Shown one piece after another: positions 49,433 to 62,546 of a stretch of 64,000 bases of DNA (position 1 is the first letter of the stretch; each line of letters begins with the position of its first letter). The notes below the pieces were generated by a model, which ran no database searches, was not told where the DNA came from, and saw only the letters and a program-made list of their open reading frames with translations. Both the position numbers and the translations under genes were made by a program. The stretch comes from Rhynochetos jubatus (Eukaryota > Chordata > Aves > Eurypygiformes > Rhynochetidae): contig CM050651.1 of assembly GCA_027574665.1 (NCBI GenBank), positions 10,913,501 through 10,977,500 of the forward strand. The letters run 5' to 3'.

Positions 49433-51231
49433 TAGCATTCCTAGATACTGGCTTCCCCACATTTATGACCCTTGGTCACAAATTCAGTCTGTGTTGCTTA
49501 TCACCAAAGCATTAGCCATAAACACGTACTCAAATTTCCAAAATATTTTCTAGGGGAGACTTTCTTTCACAAGTCAGGCCTTCGCTTTCTCCAGACAAAG
49601 AATTCAGTCTTAACGTAGCTGAGCTCTCTCACTCAGACACTCTTACACTATACAGAGCTACTAAAACCCTGGGCAACCTCAGCATTTTCCTACTACTTCT
49701 GCTCCAGTGCCTTATCGTGTAAGTGTCAGCCTTCACCTGCTCTTTTCATTTCTTTTCTTGAACTATTGTACATAGCAAGACACAGGGATAGAACAAGAAA
49801 AATATGTTGCTAATGTGCAAGATTTTATTATTCCAAAAATGTTTTTTACATCCCATGAAACTGTCAATAACAGGCATTTAGTGGATTATTTATCTGTCTA
49901 TTGGAAAGGGATTCACAAATGTTCGTAAACATTCATGAATTTTAAAAGCAGTGCCTTTGGGTTATATTCACTGTTAAATTCACTGTTGTTAAGTGTCTCT
50001 AATTCATTCTTAAAGGTGGACATTAATCCTAGGAAAATTCCAATTTGTTCAATTATTCTTGCTTAAAAGCCGGGTTCTGCAGCCATTAAAAATACAACAC
50101 AATTTATTGTAGACTTTGGTGGTATTTTTTTTTTTAAATGGAAGCAACATTCTCCTGAATTTTCTTTCATTTTTCCCTGGTGAAAAAATATCTGAATTCC
50201 TGCATGTGATTAAGAGATGTGTGCCTGCCTCCACAGATCTAAGCATTTATGTATTTTTATTGAATGGCATACAATACATGGTGTTTGGCTAGATGGGAAC
50301 TCTCATGAGAAGGAAAATGACCTGAAAATGCTTCCAAAACCAATGGAAATCCAGACATAATCAATCTATATTTCAGCCCTGATTTGCAACCAGAATGTTC
50401 ACACGTATTAGGCATTCATTGAGATGTAAACATCTGTATGCCATTTTGGATATTTCCACTTGGCTCTGAAATTGAGAGTAAGATTTACGAGAAAATTATA
50501 GCAGGCAAAAGAACAAATTTGTACATGTTTTCTAATACTTCCTCCCTGAAAACATGTTATGAGAGAAAGACAATACTAAAATGAAATACTGACATATCCA
50601 ATATTAGCAATTTATTCCTCCTCTGCTTTCTGCTCTTCCATGTAATGCTGTGTTTACTCTGGTTAGAGAAAACAAGATGCTTCAGATGTTCAAGTAAGGA
50701 AAGTGACTACTCTGGGACAATCCAAGAAAATGCATCTGTACTTGTGGTTTTGTTCAGTCCACAAACAGGAAACATATTTTCATCTATAGTAGATAATGCC
50801 TTTCACTCAGCATTAAGTGGGAGTTCTCAGGAGTAGTAACAATATTCTATAGATCAGGAAATTATGTAAAGCACAAACCAAAACAGATTTGAAGAACATT
50901 ACTAGCAATAAAGTTTTAAACTTCGAGTCCCTGGATTTTTATTTCAAATAGATATTATGAATTTTTTCTTTGGAGTTTCCTTTTAAATCAACACTGAAAT
51001 CAACACATTATTTCTGAAAGCTTGTCACAAACAGTTGTTTTGATGAAAATCACCCTCTCAGCTCAACTTAACCAGCTAATCATCCTGCAGGGGGAAGAAA
51101 TAAGTGCAAGGACAACCAGCAAACATGTCAAAAGTACACTGGGTTGGATCTCATTTTTATGAATGCTGTCCTACCCAGTACAGAACAGGGATGATATCAA
51201 ACTGTTAGTTTCACACAATTTGAGGATTTTG

Positions 51232-51247
51232 TATTCAATATTGAATA
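51232..51247. repeat. 16-bp perfect palindrome
   Basis: tattcaatattgaata reads identically on both strands; a further attg follows directly, giving an extra partial copy. Confidence 0.9.
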
Positions 51248-53289
51248 TTGTTTATAATGCCTAAGGAAGCAGTTCATCTTAAAATTCACAGGTTCTTGCT
51301 GGACTCAGAAAATATGCATCAAAAATACAGATAATTAACATATGTTGGATATCCCACAGTTCTTGTTGGGTGCTTATTGTTCAGGATTTCTTTTCAAGTC
51401 CAATAAACAATTTTAATTGAAAAATAAATAATACTCTTTTATACATTTCAGCTTTGCGCTCCTGATGGGAGAAGCTGTTACATGAGGCGGCTTGTGACAT
51501 GAAACAACTGGCCATAATAATTTTCTCCATCTCTTGGTAGAACAGTGATGAGTGGTTCTCCTGACATCTTCTGGATTGTTTTATACTAGAAATCAGCTAT
51601 ATTATTCAGTATTGTTGTGTTCCTTCCCATGACTTAATTGTTCCACACTGTCTAATTGTTGAAAGGCAGAGCTTGAGCTAAGACAGGAAGGAAGATGTGT
51701 TTTGCTCTCCGTGCATTGCTCATAGAGAGAGAAAAATGGAACATGGCGAGTTCAAAAACTCTGCATGGGAACACAGAACTGTATTCAATGCTCTAAGACA
51801 CACTAGAAAAAAAGAATCCATTCAGTAACCCACCTTTTTATTTAGATACGGTGTTAGGGCTAAGTCATCGGCTCAAGTTCATCATTAGTATCATTCCATG
51901 GTAGTTGATATCTTAAATATGTTTGCCAGAAAATTTTCCCATTGATCTGCTCCTAAAGACAACTCAGCCTTAACTGATCTAACTTATCTAGCTGAATAAA
52001 TCTGGTTAAGATCTGTTGAAGTTGATGATATTACTCTGAATTGCATGGGAATCAGTTTATTCTCCTATTTCCGAAAACCAAAATGACACATATAGTTAGG
52101 TGCTAATTCAGAGGCTGACTGAAAAAATAATTTCACACTGATATATGGGTTTGGGTAGTTAGTAGTGTCCCACACAAGGCTATGTATTCTGCTTTCCTGT
52201 TCAAATGATTAATCATGTGAAGGAAAGAAAGACAACACTGATGATTAAACTACTGATAAATAAGTCCATTAGGACAGAAAGAGAATGGACACAAATATCA
52301 GCCAAATCTCTCATTTGAAATTAAATTCTTACTTGAATCAACAAGAACAATAATTTATTTTGAACTATTCCTATGACTTATATTTTAAAAATCTTAAAAG
52401 TTGATTAAATAATCTTGTACATATGTAATATCAAACATGATATACATGCTATAGTTCTTTTTTTCTGCTTTAAATAATGTGAAGTTGCTCAAATAAGTTG
52501 TCCCACTTTAGGTCAAAACAAGATAGCATAGCAAACTCCAGCATAACTAAAAACTATGTTTGGCAGCTTGCAAAGAGCAGATCTAGCTAACACAGTACCA
52601 ACACAGTCTTGGTTCTGTGTATTTACAGTAGCGACTTCTAAAAACACTGTTTTCAAGCAAGTTGGCCAGGCTAACTCACAATGAGTAGTGCATCCTTCCA
52701 CCAATACAGGTAAATATTCAGGTGTTCCTGAATATTCCTCACACGCGTGCGGAGGAATGTGACCTGATCCTCAACAGACAAGCTGAGAATACTAAATCAC
52801 TGTAGTGAGTGGGGCTTCACAAGGATGCAGTGGTTGCCTTTTAAGATTAGGGCTTTACTGAGTTGATGGCTTTATGGTTATGAAAGGAATCCCATTGTTC
52901 CATAAAATCCTTACCAGTAATAATGAAAGCAGACTGCCCTAAATCAGCAGGGATTGCCATCTGTTTAGAAGTTTGAGATGACCACATCTGAAGCTTGGTG
53001 ATGACCACACTGAAAGAACCAGACTAACATCAAGGCATCGGCATCCTAAGAACTATGCCCTCACTTGAGGAAGAGACATGCCTTGGGTCAAAAAATGGAT
53101 GATTTAACAGACAAACAGATATCCAGGTGAGAAAGTGGCTTTCCTAGATCGCACAGCAGGTCAGTGCTTATCAGAACACAGATGTCCTAACACAGACAGT
53201 CAAATTATGCACTACTCGGCTCACCTTGATTAATTTGAGATTTAGTTATGTTAGACCTCCAGCTGTTTTCCATACTTCACCCAAATGCA

Positions 53290-53700
53290 GTTAAGTTGGA
53301 AAGTTGACCTTGTAATAGCTAATTATTTTTAGCTGGCACCTATGTGTCTGGAATCATAAAGAGAAGGGGTATAATTCATGCATTTCACTCTGAAATATGC
53401 ATCGTTTAGTAGAGTGAAGGAAAACTGGAAAACTGTTTCATTTAGCATGGACATTATATAAGGGTATGTACGCTATCCTATGTATTTCTTTTTTGGGTAA
53501 AATGAGGGGGGATAAGATAATAGGCAATCAGACAGATTATTGTCCTTAGTGTGGCTACAGTTTGCTGTGCTCCCTTATCATTTTTTCACTGACAGGCTAC
53601 TGTTTCCCCAAAGGTTTGATTAGGCTTTTAATTTACTTGAGCTGGAGGTGATGTGACCTCTAATTAAGTTTAATTTTGTTTCTTCTGGCAGTATAATAAT
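53290..53700. promoter_or_regulatory. Candidate conserved non-coding element (GATA, nuclear receptor, homeodomain sites)
   Basis: Contains a tandem GATA site (gataagataa, 53511-53520), TCF-like aaaggtttga (53611-53620), an inverted nuclear-receptor half-site pair aggtgatgtgacct (53646-53659; spacer 2, one mismatch in one arm) and taattaag (53661-53668), plus taatagctaatta-type words near 53310. The stretch is repeat-free and balanced in composition. Function is inferred from motif density only. Confidence 0.3.
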
Positions 53701-55092
53701 GAACGTATTCAAATGAGACTCACAGATCAACAAACCCAAGCAAGTTAGCAACTAATAATGAAGGTTGTCAATACACGTGAAAAGGGTTTAATAAAAAAAA
53801 AAGTTTTTAGTCTTAAAATGAATCTGGTTTTGTGAGCAGCAATTACTGAGGCAAATTGTCATTGTGTATGTATGACAGTACTCTGTCCAAATCACTGCAA
53901 CTCCCCAGTTAATATCAGCTAAGTAGCTGGCCTGCTAAATAATAGAGTGATGTCTCATGATGCAATTTCACTTCTTTTATATCTAGGCACTGCCTCCCTA
54001 CGTCCATTTATTTTCTTTCAACACTTAAGCTGGGTATGAATCTTAAAAATGCACATGAGAAATCTGCAAGGCACAGATTCACAGGCAGAAGGGGAAGACT
54101 GAGAAATCCTCTTCTACTGGGAGTTTTAAAGCTGTTGTCACTGCAGGTACCTGACAGCCAGGTGAAGCTGACTGCCTGCTTCACAGGCTACGAGCGTTGT
54201 ACCATGCACTGACGTATTTCTTTATGTCAATTATTTTCATGGTGTTTAATATTATTTGCTCTATAATAGCACCAAGACATCCCAGGTAATATGAAGTTCC
54301 CATGACTCTAAGCACTGTATAATGATTGACAATTTATACCCCAACAAGTTTAAATAGATATTACTTCAGAATGAGACAGAGGGAACAAAATAGTATTTTC
54401 ATGGGTGATGAAGACAGACTTTTCCAGGACCACAAATAAAGCCTGCAGGAATTCCAGGAAAAGAACTTTGAATTTTTACAGGAAAGGTTCTTAAGTATCC
54501 CTTCTTTTCTAATCTCTGTTTAGCAAGCCCCTGAATTGTTTCAGGTGGGAAGAATGTTTTTAAAAGCTTATATAGGATTAAGAGATCAATATTCCGCAGT
54601 TGATGCCAACATTGTCACAATAACTTCCTTGATGAATGCTGAGTGTGATGCAGGAGGTGAGTGACATTAAAGAAAAAAATATTAAAAATGTGAGCATTTT
54701 GCCGATTCTTTCAAAACCTTTTTTTTTTTCCTAAAGAACTTTCACTTGTACTGACTTGCATGGACAATGGTTTCCCTGGGAAAACTATTGCAAAGGATGG
54801 GTGTATTTTCAAAGTAAATTTACTGTGTATGTGAAATTTTACAAAATGGTATGAAAGTTTCACAGTGTTTTGTGTGTGAACTTTTTGGTTTGTTTGTTTA
54901 TTGGTTTCTTTTTTTTTCCTCAACATGAACTTGAAAGGTTCTTTTCAGTTAAACTTTTACAAGATTCTTTAACTTTCTGTATTACCAAGAAGGAAAATTA
55001 AGTTACCTTCATACTACGAAACTCAGCTAAAATATATAGAAGGTAGAATTACATGTTAGAAGCCAAATTTTATTCAGGTTATTTTGTCTTGG

Positions 55093-55120
55093 TTTTTTTT
55101 GTTGTTTTTTTTTTTTTTTT
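55093..55120. repeat. Poly-T tract (T8 and T16)
   Basis: Two T runs separated by gttg. It is a simple repeat; no 3' end of a minus-strand retrocopy was recognised beside it. Confidence 0.9.
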
Positions 55121-55389
55121 CTTCTTTTCTATTTGTCTCTCCTGTTAGGATTAACATCTGCCTTACTACTACTTAGAGAATCAACATCTGGAGTGCTACC
55201 TGTAGTTTCTTTCAGGTCTTTTGGAAGGCTACCCTTTACTCAGTACCCTTGAAAACTGTGACACTATTTTCTGCACCTATTGTTGAGGGTAAATTGGGAC
55301 TGTGATTTGACTACAGTGTCACTTTATTTCTGGGTACCTTCTAATATTTGTGTTCTCGTGGCTGTTGCTATAACTTACAACTGACTGCT

Positions 55390-55720
55390 TTTTCCTCAAT
55401 GCCTTAATTAATGAGAATTTCCCAGGTGATGGAAAAGCTGGAGAATTACTCAAGAGTGTCGCACTTGGTGGCAAAGGAGCTGCTTCTTCCAGTCTTTCTT
55501 TTTTTTTCCCTTTGATTTACATATTAATTAAAGTAGGGATGTTAGATGAGGGTCTGTCTGTAAGATCCAAATTAGTTCAATTAAATGCAGCTTCTTTTTC
55601 ATCAAGCTAAGCAGATGTTACCATAGAGAAAGAATGTTATGTTTGCTCCTGCAAGTTGGCTGCTGTATTTGTGATTTGAGTCTTCACACCTACTGTCAGT
55701 GTGGTCACCCTGACGTGGCC
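55390..55720. promoter_or_regulatory. Candidate conserved non-coding element (paired TTAATTAA, T-box, ERE-like)
   Basis: Two perfect ttaattaa homeodomain palindromes (55404-55411 and 55524-55531) lie about 120 bp apart. They are followed by a T-box half-site tcacacct (55684-55691) and an ERE-like ggtcaccctgacg (55703-55715; nine of ten half-site bases match). The stretch between also holds caaattagttcaattaaatg, another AT-hook/homeodomain-rich word. Activity is untested. Confidence 0.3.
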
Positions 55721-58585
55721 CAGAGACTCCCTGTTCACTAGCCAGGAACACCTGCATAGCTGCAGAGGGATTTCTATGGCACGAGCGGTACTGCAGCAGA
55801 GGTATGGAGTAAGCAGAGTTAAAAAGACCTTACTTCATTGTTATTTAAAAGGAAATGTTTTAACAGTAAGTCTTGAAAGATGTGTCACATTTCCATAGGA
55901 AAACTTTAGAAATATTTACATATGTTCTTCATGATGATTTTTTGGCATACTGAAGTCTGGGAACTACCTTAGAAAGAAGACAGTTTGAAGTAAAAAATAC
56001 ATTTCTATAGAACAAGTAAAATATCCTTCCTACAAGGGGGCTGTAAAGGAAGGAGGCAGATGGCTGGGAACAGCACTATCTGGAAAAGAGGCTGGAAGCA
56101 ATTTTAAAGTTTTTTTTTTAAAAAAAAGGGGGATAGTCATAATAGGCTTGAATGGGAAAGGACCTAGAAGGTGAAGAAAAGATCACTGTTTCCAAGGCAG
56201 TAAAAAAGGGAAAGCAAACTGAGAAATTTTAAAAGGAGTGACCAATCAAAATAGCAGACTTTATGAAGGAAGACCTGAAAAATGTAAATTAATGCTACTG
56301 TGTCTATGTAAATTAAGAATGAAGAGAGATTATGGATTAAATTCCTATTTTTGTGAAGTTATTGAGTTGTATATAGCTACCGAGTAATAAAAGACTAACA
56401 GAATAACATAGTCCTTCAGACTTGAATTTATTTGGTATGTCTGAGGAATTTAACAACTATTTAGCAAGTGAAAAAACAATCGTATTTTGAGCAGAGAATA
56501 AGAATCATAAACTTAAATTGCCGGTGGAAAAAGAAGTTCTATTTATAAAGTTGTACATGTTTGATTTAATTTGAATTATGTATTTATGAGTGACTTTAAT
56601 AAAAGTTAGTAAAACAAGGATGTTATTATGTCAATAATGTTTTCTCTACTATTGAAAAAGCAGCTATCAAAATGACGATCCCTACTGCCCAGCGTGTTGC
56701 ATAAAATGTTAAATCTAATCTGATCATATTTACGTAATGTTGGAACACTGTTAATCATACAAAATCTTGAAAGCTTGCCTTTTAACATTCACTCCACCAT
56801 ACCAGGAAACATCACTTAGCTAGGGCTACATTTTCTTGCTTCAAGAAGATACTGTTTTTCTATTTCCTCATTTTTCTAAATGCTTTCTACCATAACATTT
56901 CACTCCTGGTTATTCAGACTAAACTATTGTATGTACTGAATTACTCTTCTTTTTTGCAGAATGTACATTTGTTATCTAGACAGCTGCAATGTACAGACCT
57001 GTATTATGGAGACAAAATGCAAATACAATTCTTCCTGTTTTTTAAAAAAAATTCAGAGTACAAGAACATGGAAAATACATAGTCATTTAATAGAGTTACT
57101 TTGCCTGTGTCATGTCTCATTTTGCTTGCTAAAGTAGTACGCTGCTGAGTGTTGTAGCAGAAAGTATTTAAGTATGTCAGTTATTTGTAAGCTGATGTTT
57201 TCAAAATGAAGCTGAAGTAGTATCTATTGATACCTTTAATTAAACATTCAAGAACATATTGGCAGTAGCTATTGCTAACCCATTACAAAGTTCTATGCTT
57301 TTCAACAGAAAGTGAAGGGAATTTCCATTTTTTGGAAAAAAAACTTTAAGTAGACTTAAATAGATGTAACATTAATTTTGATCCTATTCAGGATCTTTTG
57401 CAATTAGTTTTCAAAAAATTCCTTCTACTAGAAATGTGCTACAGAATCAAGAGTCATGGAGAACAACTTTGACAGCACCTCATTCAAAACCTTTGGGGGT
57501 TCATCCTTCTGTGGTAGAACCATTAATTCCATGTGCAGGCAAAATATACCCAAGAAACCATGGAATAATCCCATTAACTAATTCCCCTTCCCACTGACTA
57601 TCTGTAGCCTGGGTCCTTGGGTGGTTTGTTTTGTTTATCTACGGTACCTGTGGGTCCACTGCACCAAACAAGGATTGCGGCATGGTCTAGTTCTGCAGAA
57701 CCAGAAAGCAGAGACCTGGCATGCCAAACTGAAAACACAGGTGAGGAACTTGGACAAGTGCAGAGCAAATGAGGCTTCAGCAGCTGTGTTGTGGTTTAAC
57801 TGATTTGTGCATACTGGCTAACAATCCCTGCTTTCTCCTCACACACTGAGGTTAGAAATCCAACTAAGAAAACAAGTCAAATAGAGAGTCAAAAAATCCC
57901 TTTTGATGTAATTGTTGCAGAAAGTAGGTATTTTTAAAGCATTCAACAGTGTATGTTACAATAGTATTCTTTTAGCTACTGTAGCTTTTGAATTCCTAGT
58001 CTAAGTTTCTGGTTTTATAAATAAACTTGAAAAATTATTTGTGAAACTAGAATAATGGAAAATTTATTTCACTAATTCTTTAGAGTTAAAAAGAACCTAA
58101 TCAGCTCCATGTGCCAAAGCATCTGAATTCTAGTGATGTTATACGAAATCAGGTAAATGTGTCTAGTTTGTAGTTAATTAGGGAAGATAACAAATACAAT
58201 GAACTAGTGAAGTAACTGAAAGGCAGAATTCGTTTCCAGTAGCTTTAGATAGGCACCTCATCTTTTTAAACAAACGGGAGCAAATTTTTTGCCTCATAAC
58301 AGAAATACTGGTGTACATTCTTTCCTAGTAAACTTAAAACATTAAAAGGCTCCTCTGAGAGTGGAAAGAGGAGGGAGAGGGACCTACAAAAGACGATTCG
58401 GAATTTATGTGTTGCAGTGCTCTCTAGAGGTCCTTTTGTTCTCCACTGGCTGTAGAGGGAGTCCAGAGAGAGAAGACATGATCTAAACGTCCCGGTTAGG
58501 GACCTCCAATTGCACGGAAGGAGGAAAAAAAAATGTGAAAGAAATTTGTGACAGGGCAATAGACTCTCTAAGTTGTACCGTTTGG

Positions 58586-58599
58586 TTTTTTTTTTTTTT
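58586..58599. repeat. Poly-T run (14 nt)
   Basis: An uninterrupted T run; no associated element seen. Confidence 0.9.
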
Positions 58600-59089
58600 C
58601 TGATGGGAAAACACTATAAAACCGGCATCAGAACTTAAAGCTTTGTTTCAGCAGAACAACTGCTGAAAAACACTAGGCTATTTAATTTTTCTAAATATTA
58701 GGTAAGTTTTCCTTTTAATTCCCTTCATCCTTAGAGTTATCAATAAGGTAGTTTAATTATTTTGGATGACACTTTGATGTAATTAAATGCTTAATTTTTT
58801 TTTTTTTCTTGAAACACTGCTGTGCATGCAGCCTGGTTAATATTTGCTACAAGTAAATCATACCCTGTGAACTGCATACTCCAGTGCTCATAACCTGCAG
58901 TGGCTTGCTAGATGGCTTCTTGCTGTTTTCAGCCAAGAAAAGATGAGCTACATGAGTTTTAGGGTATGCGCTTGCATTGTGAGCTAACTTTCTGAAGGTC
59001 AAATGCTAATTTTTTTCTAGTGTTTAGGCCCTGGTGTCACAGGCTTGAGAAGGCTGGCAGGTGAGCAGGTGGTATGAAAATGACAACAG

Positions 59090-59460
59090 ACTTGTCAAAC
59101 ATACAATTGAAATGAAACATTAATAACCCTGTCTTTAGTCAATAAGAGCACCTGGACCAAGTAATCCCCTTCTATTAGCATCCAAACCTGATTAATTGTT
59201 TGTACTGAAATAAATTTTGCTATAGTGATAATGTTTTTGTTGTTCTAATCTAAGGTTTTTATGACAGAGTAAGAATTTTAGGTAGTGTCTGCAGATTATC
59301 AGCCCATAATAATATACAATTTTACTGTATTATCAGTTTTAATTTGTGATGGCTGCATTCTAACTGCAGCTCAACAAACTGTGAGTGTGACATGAATCTT
59401 AGTATTTATCTTTGTTATGATAAAACTATTAATATTTAAAATTTGAGAGAGCTGGCTAAG
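59090..59460. promoter_or_regulatory. Candidate conserved non-coding element, AT-rich
   Basis: Homeodomain and SOX-like words are frequent: cattaataacc, ctgattaattgtttg (59189-59203), gttgttctaatc, atctttgttatg. The composition is AT-rich, so such words arise by chance more easily than in the other clusters; this is the weakest of the set. Confidence 0.2.
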
Positions 59461-61014
59461 AAGTTTATCCTAACTAAAAGAACATTTCTTTTGACTAAAA
59501 GCCAACAGCCTGTGATTGTGTCCATGTCCCCACTTCTGAGCTAAGATAACATTGGCTGTGCGGCTCCATCAATAGGTTGGGTCTCTGCTAACACTTGCCA
59601 GAAAGCAGGGGAGCAGAAGGGGAGATGCTGTCCAAGTGCTCTCACTATGATCACAGTTAACAAAACTTCTGTTTGGCCTGTCCTAAATCAGGCTTGTGAT
59701 GCACTAGGAGTCCCCAGTCTCTCCAACATCTTACCAATCCCATCTCTCACCTACTGTCATACAGCTCGGTTGTTTTATAATCACAAATGCAAGAAACACA
59801 AACTTTTGATACTACTGCCACATCTTTTCTGTACATTTTCCCTTCAATTCCTAGATCTTTACCAGCTGGATACAGTAGTGCCAGCTTGGTTTCCACCAGT
59901 TACCAGGGAAGTGTTTTAAGTGCTATACTTTGCAGAACTGCCCGCCTCTTCTAATTTCTACAATTGTTGTGTTTGTCTAAAAGCCTTGAAGCATGGACAG
60001 AATTACATTCCTTACAAAAACTACAATATGCCAGGAAGTCTTCTTCACATCTCTAGATTTGGACATTTTACTATCTTTGACAATTCACGCAGCTGAATGT
60101 AGAAACAATCCAGCACGCTGTGGCTCAACAATGCATGTTGAGGATTTCAAGTGCATCTCGGAAATTCTAGTGCTTGTTACTTTTAGTTTCTAAATTCATG
60201 TCTGCTGAAACATCATAAAAATATTTTCCTGTTTAATACTGGAAGTTATTTTTGCCTTTTACTCATGTCTGTCCAAGTCTGGGGCCATGCAGCTACTTGG
60301 CATACTATTAAGATGGGGAAGGGAGCTACTGGTCTTTTGACAGCTATCTCAGGTCGCTCAGACTTGATCCAAGTTGACACTTCATACAGCAACAAAGGTA
60401 GAGGCTTTGTGTACACTGTCACTTATTTCTTTCAAACAAAATGTTTTACACAGATGGAAAACAAAAAGCATACTCCTCTGTTGCTTTCTCAGCAAAACAG
60501 ATGTGTGCTCCATTTCATTGTTTGGAGTGTGCTATTTTTCAAGTTTAAAACAGTGACTTGGATTAACTCCCATTTCATCTTCTTTGCATTCATGAACTGG
60601 CAATTTTTATTATTAAAAAAAATCTTATAATCCAGATGTAAACATCTCAGGCTTTTAATGTCCAATTAATTCTATTGACAGTAACAGGCAGAAATTAGCA
60701 GCATGACAGGAAAATCCATTTTGCATCACCACTTATTACTAGGAAATCCTGTTCTGTTTCTGATTCATGACAATGAAAAATCGTCTTTTGAGGGCATTGC
60801 TTGTATTCTGATTTAGTGTAAATCTTTGTCTAGAAATCCCCCAAGCCCTGCTTTGTTTAAACAGTGTCAACTATTTAACATAACTAAGAGATTGCTTTTG
60901 AATATGTAAAACCAGATATTTAGAATTTACTTTTGCCTGTTTCAACCTCTTCATCATGTAATTGTTTTAAAGGCTCCAAGAAAAAGGAAACTGCCCACAG
61001 AAAGATATAAGAAA

Positions 61015-61238
61015 GACATTAGATATAAGGAAGAAATCCTTCGTTATGAGGGTGGTGAGATCCTGGAAGAGGTTGCCCAGAGACGCTGTGGATGCTCCAT
61101 CCCTGGACATGTTCAAGGCCAGGCTGGATGAGGCTTGGAGCAACCTGGTCTAGTGGAGGGTGTCCCTGCTCGTGGCAGGGGGGCTGGAACTGGATGGGCT
61201 TTAAGGTCCCTTCCAACCCAAACCAGTCTGTGATTCTT
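61015..61238 (+). mobile_element. CR1 LINE, short 3'-end fragment
   Basis: About 224 bp of CR1 3' UTR in sense orientation: ttagatataaggaagaaatc, then gagggtggtgag, gaggttgcccagagacgctg, aaggccaggctggatgaggc, caacctggtctagtggaggg and the terminal ctttaaggtcccttccaacc with gtgattctt at the end. It is strongly 5'-truncated and is close in sequence to the tail of the element at 49.2 kb, hence the same general subfamily. Confidence 0.95.
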
Positions 61239-62186
61239 AATGGGGAAGCTTCCATTTTTTTTTGGTCGGTTAACTTCAGCTGAATGTTATCAGTTGCAAA
61301 CAGTATTGACCTTAAAATGAATCTCCAAGACAGTAAAGTGTATGTCCACTTAAGAATGTCTAAACAGCAGAGGAATCAAATTCATCCTTTTTGATCTCAA
61401 GAGGCTGTAATAATTTTTTCTAAGAAAAGGCTATTAGTGTATCATCTTAACGTGTTAATGTGCTCTTTCAAGGGAGAAGCTATGGGGTAAGGAGCAGGTA
61501 AGACAATGGTGACTTATAAGATAAAGACTTGGATAATAGACAGAGAAGATGAAAGTAAAAGATAGGCCCTAAGATGTCTTTTATCTATTCAAGATCAAGA
61601 GGGTTTTACCAGATTAGCATGAAAAGAAGCCTATACCTTGTACATCATGTAGTAGCAGGCTCTGTTAGGCAATCCTAAACTTCAGAAAGGTTATTGCAAT
61701 ATAGTTCTGCAGTGTAGACAAGCTTTATATATTGGTGTTGCTCAAGACTGCTAATTCCTAAGACTTGTTTCTCTTTACGTACCATTGCATTAGATTTACT
61801 TTTTACCAGCTGAATAAGAGAAATACATTGAAAGAACTCAGAAAATGCTATCAAATCAGTTGCCAATTCAGCAAGGTATTTCAAAATTCTGAGGTAGAAA
61901 ACTCAGATTCTTTGTACAGCGCGAAGTTAGTCAAGTGTTTCAGTTACTCAGGGCTTAAGAAGATGCTCCAGGCCAAGATGTTCAAGTGGGCTGCTTAAAA
62001 CCTGTGAATGCAACAGCTAGCTAGGAGGTCATTCATGCCCTTGCAGCATCCTGTGAAAATGCTACAGTGGGTCTTAAGATACAAAGCTTAAATCCTTTCT
62101 TCTGCTCATTTGCACAGTGTCAAAGGCTAATATCTTTGAGGGGAGAAATTAATACGGTCTTTATAGTCTTTGAATGCTACAGGTTT

Positions 62187-62247
62187 CAATATATATTAAA
62201 TATATTGTTTGTGTCAATACACTATGAATATATATTCAATACACTGA
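62187..62247. repeat. TA-rich cluster with palindromes and a 10-bp direct repeat
   Basis: Includes the imperfect hairpin caatatat...atatattg, the perfect palindrome gaatatatattc, and tcaatacact at 62214-62223 repeated exactly at 62236-62245. Confidence 0.8.
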
Positions 62248-62535
62248 AACAGAATATAGCAATGTAGGAGGAAACTAACCATTAGTGATCTTTATCTAAA
62301 TGAGATTATGTAATTATTTTAATGACTAATTTTTGGAGTAATTAACATTTAGGTATTTCATTTTTTATATAGAGAGGTGCTTTATTTGAACTCAGACATG
62401 TAGCAGCAAAGTAGGTATCTTCCTCAAGATGTCACAGAATTTTTTCACTGTACATATTTATTTTAATTCACCTCAAATTCCTAAGGTTCCATTCAGAAAG
62501 ACAGTCCAGGTTAAATTCTGACTTTTTAGTGGCTT

Positions 62536-62546
62536 GGGGGGGGGGG
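62536..62546 (+). repeat. G11 homopolymer run
   Basis: Eleven G followed nine bases later by a G5 run. Together they could supply four G-triplets for a quadruplex, but the last loop is long. Confidence 0.85.

Larger units (their letters stand above)
49433..61014. other. Non-coding interval with several homeodomain-type motif clusters
   Basis: AT-rich DNA without recognisable genes or transposons. It contains three regulatory-looking clusters (53290-53700, 55390-55720, 59090-59460), poly-T runs and a 16-bp palindrome. All open frames seen are short and have no domain I know. Confidence 0.6.

Noticed and set aside
48827-49462. Longest open frame in the window, 211 codons on the minus strand
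   Set aside because: It is antisense to the tRNA-Phe/CR1 chimera; its translation is the reverse reading of CR1 sequence.
60265-60630. 121-codon open frame on the plus strand
   Set aside because: Hydrophobic, F/K/T-rich translation from AT-rich DNA with no recognisable domain.
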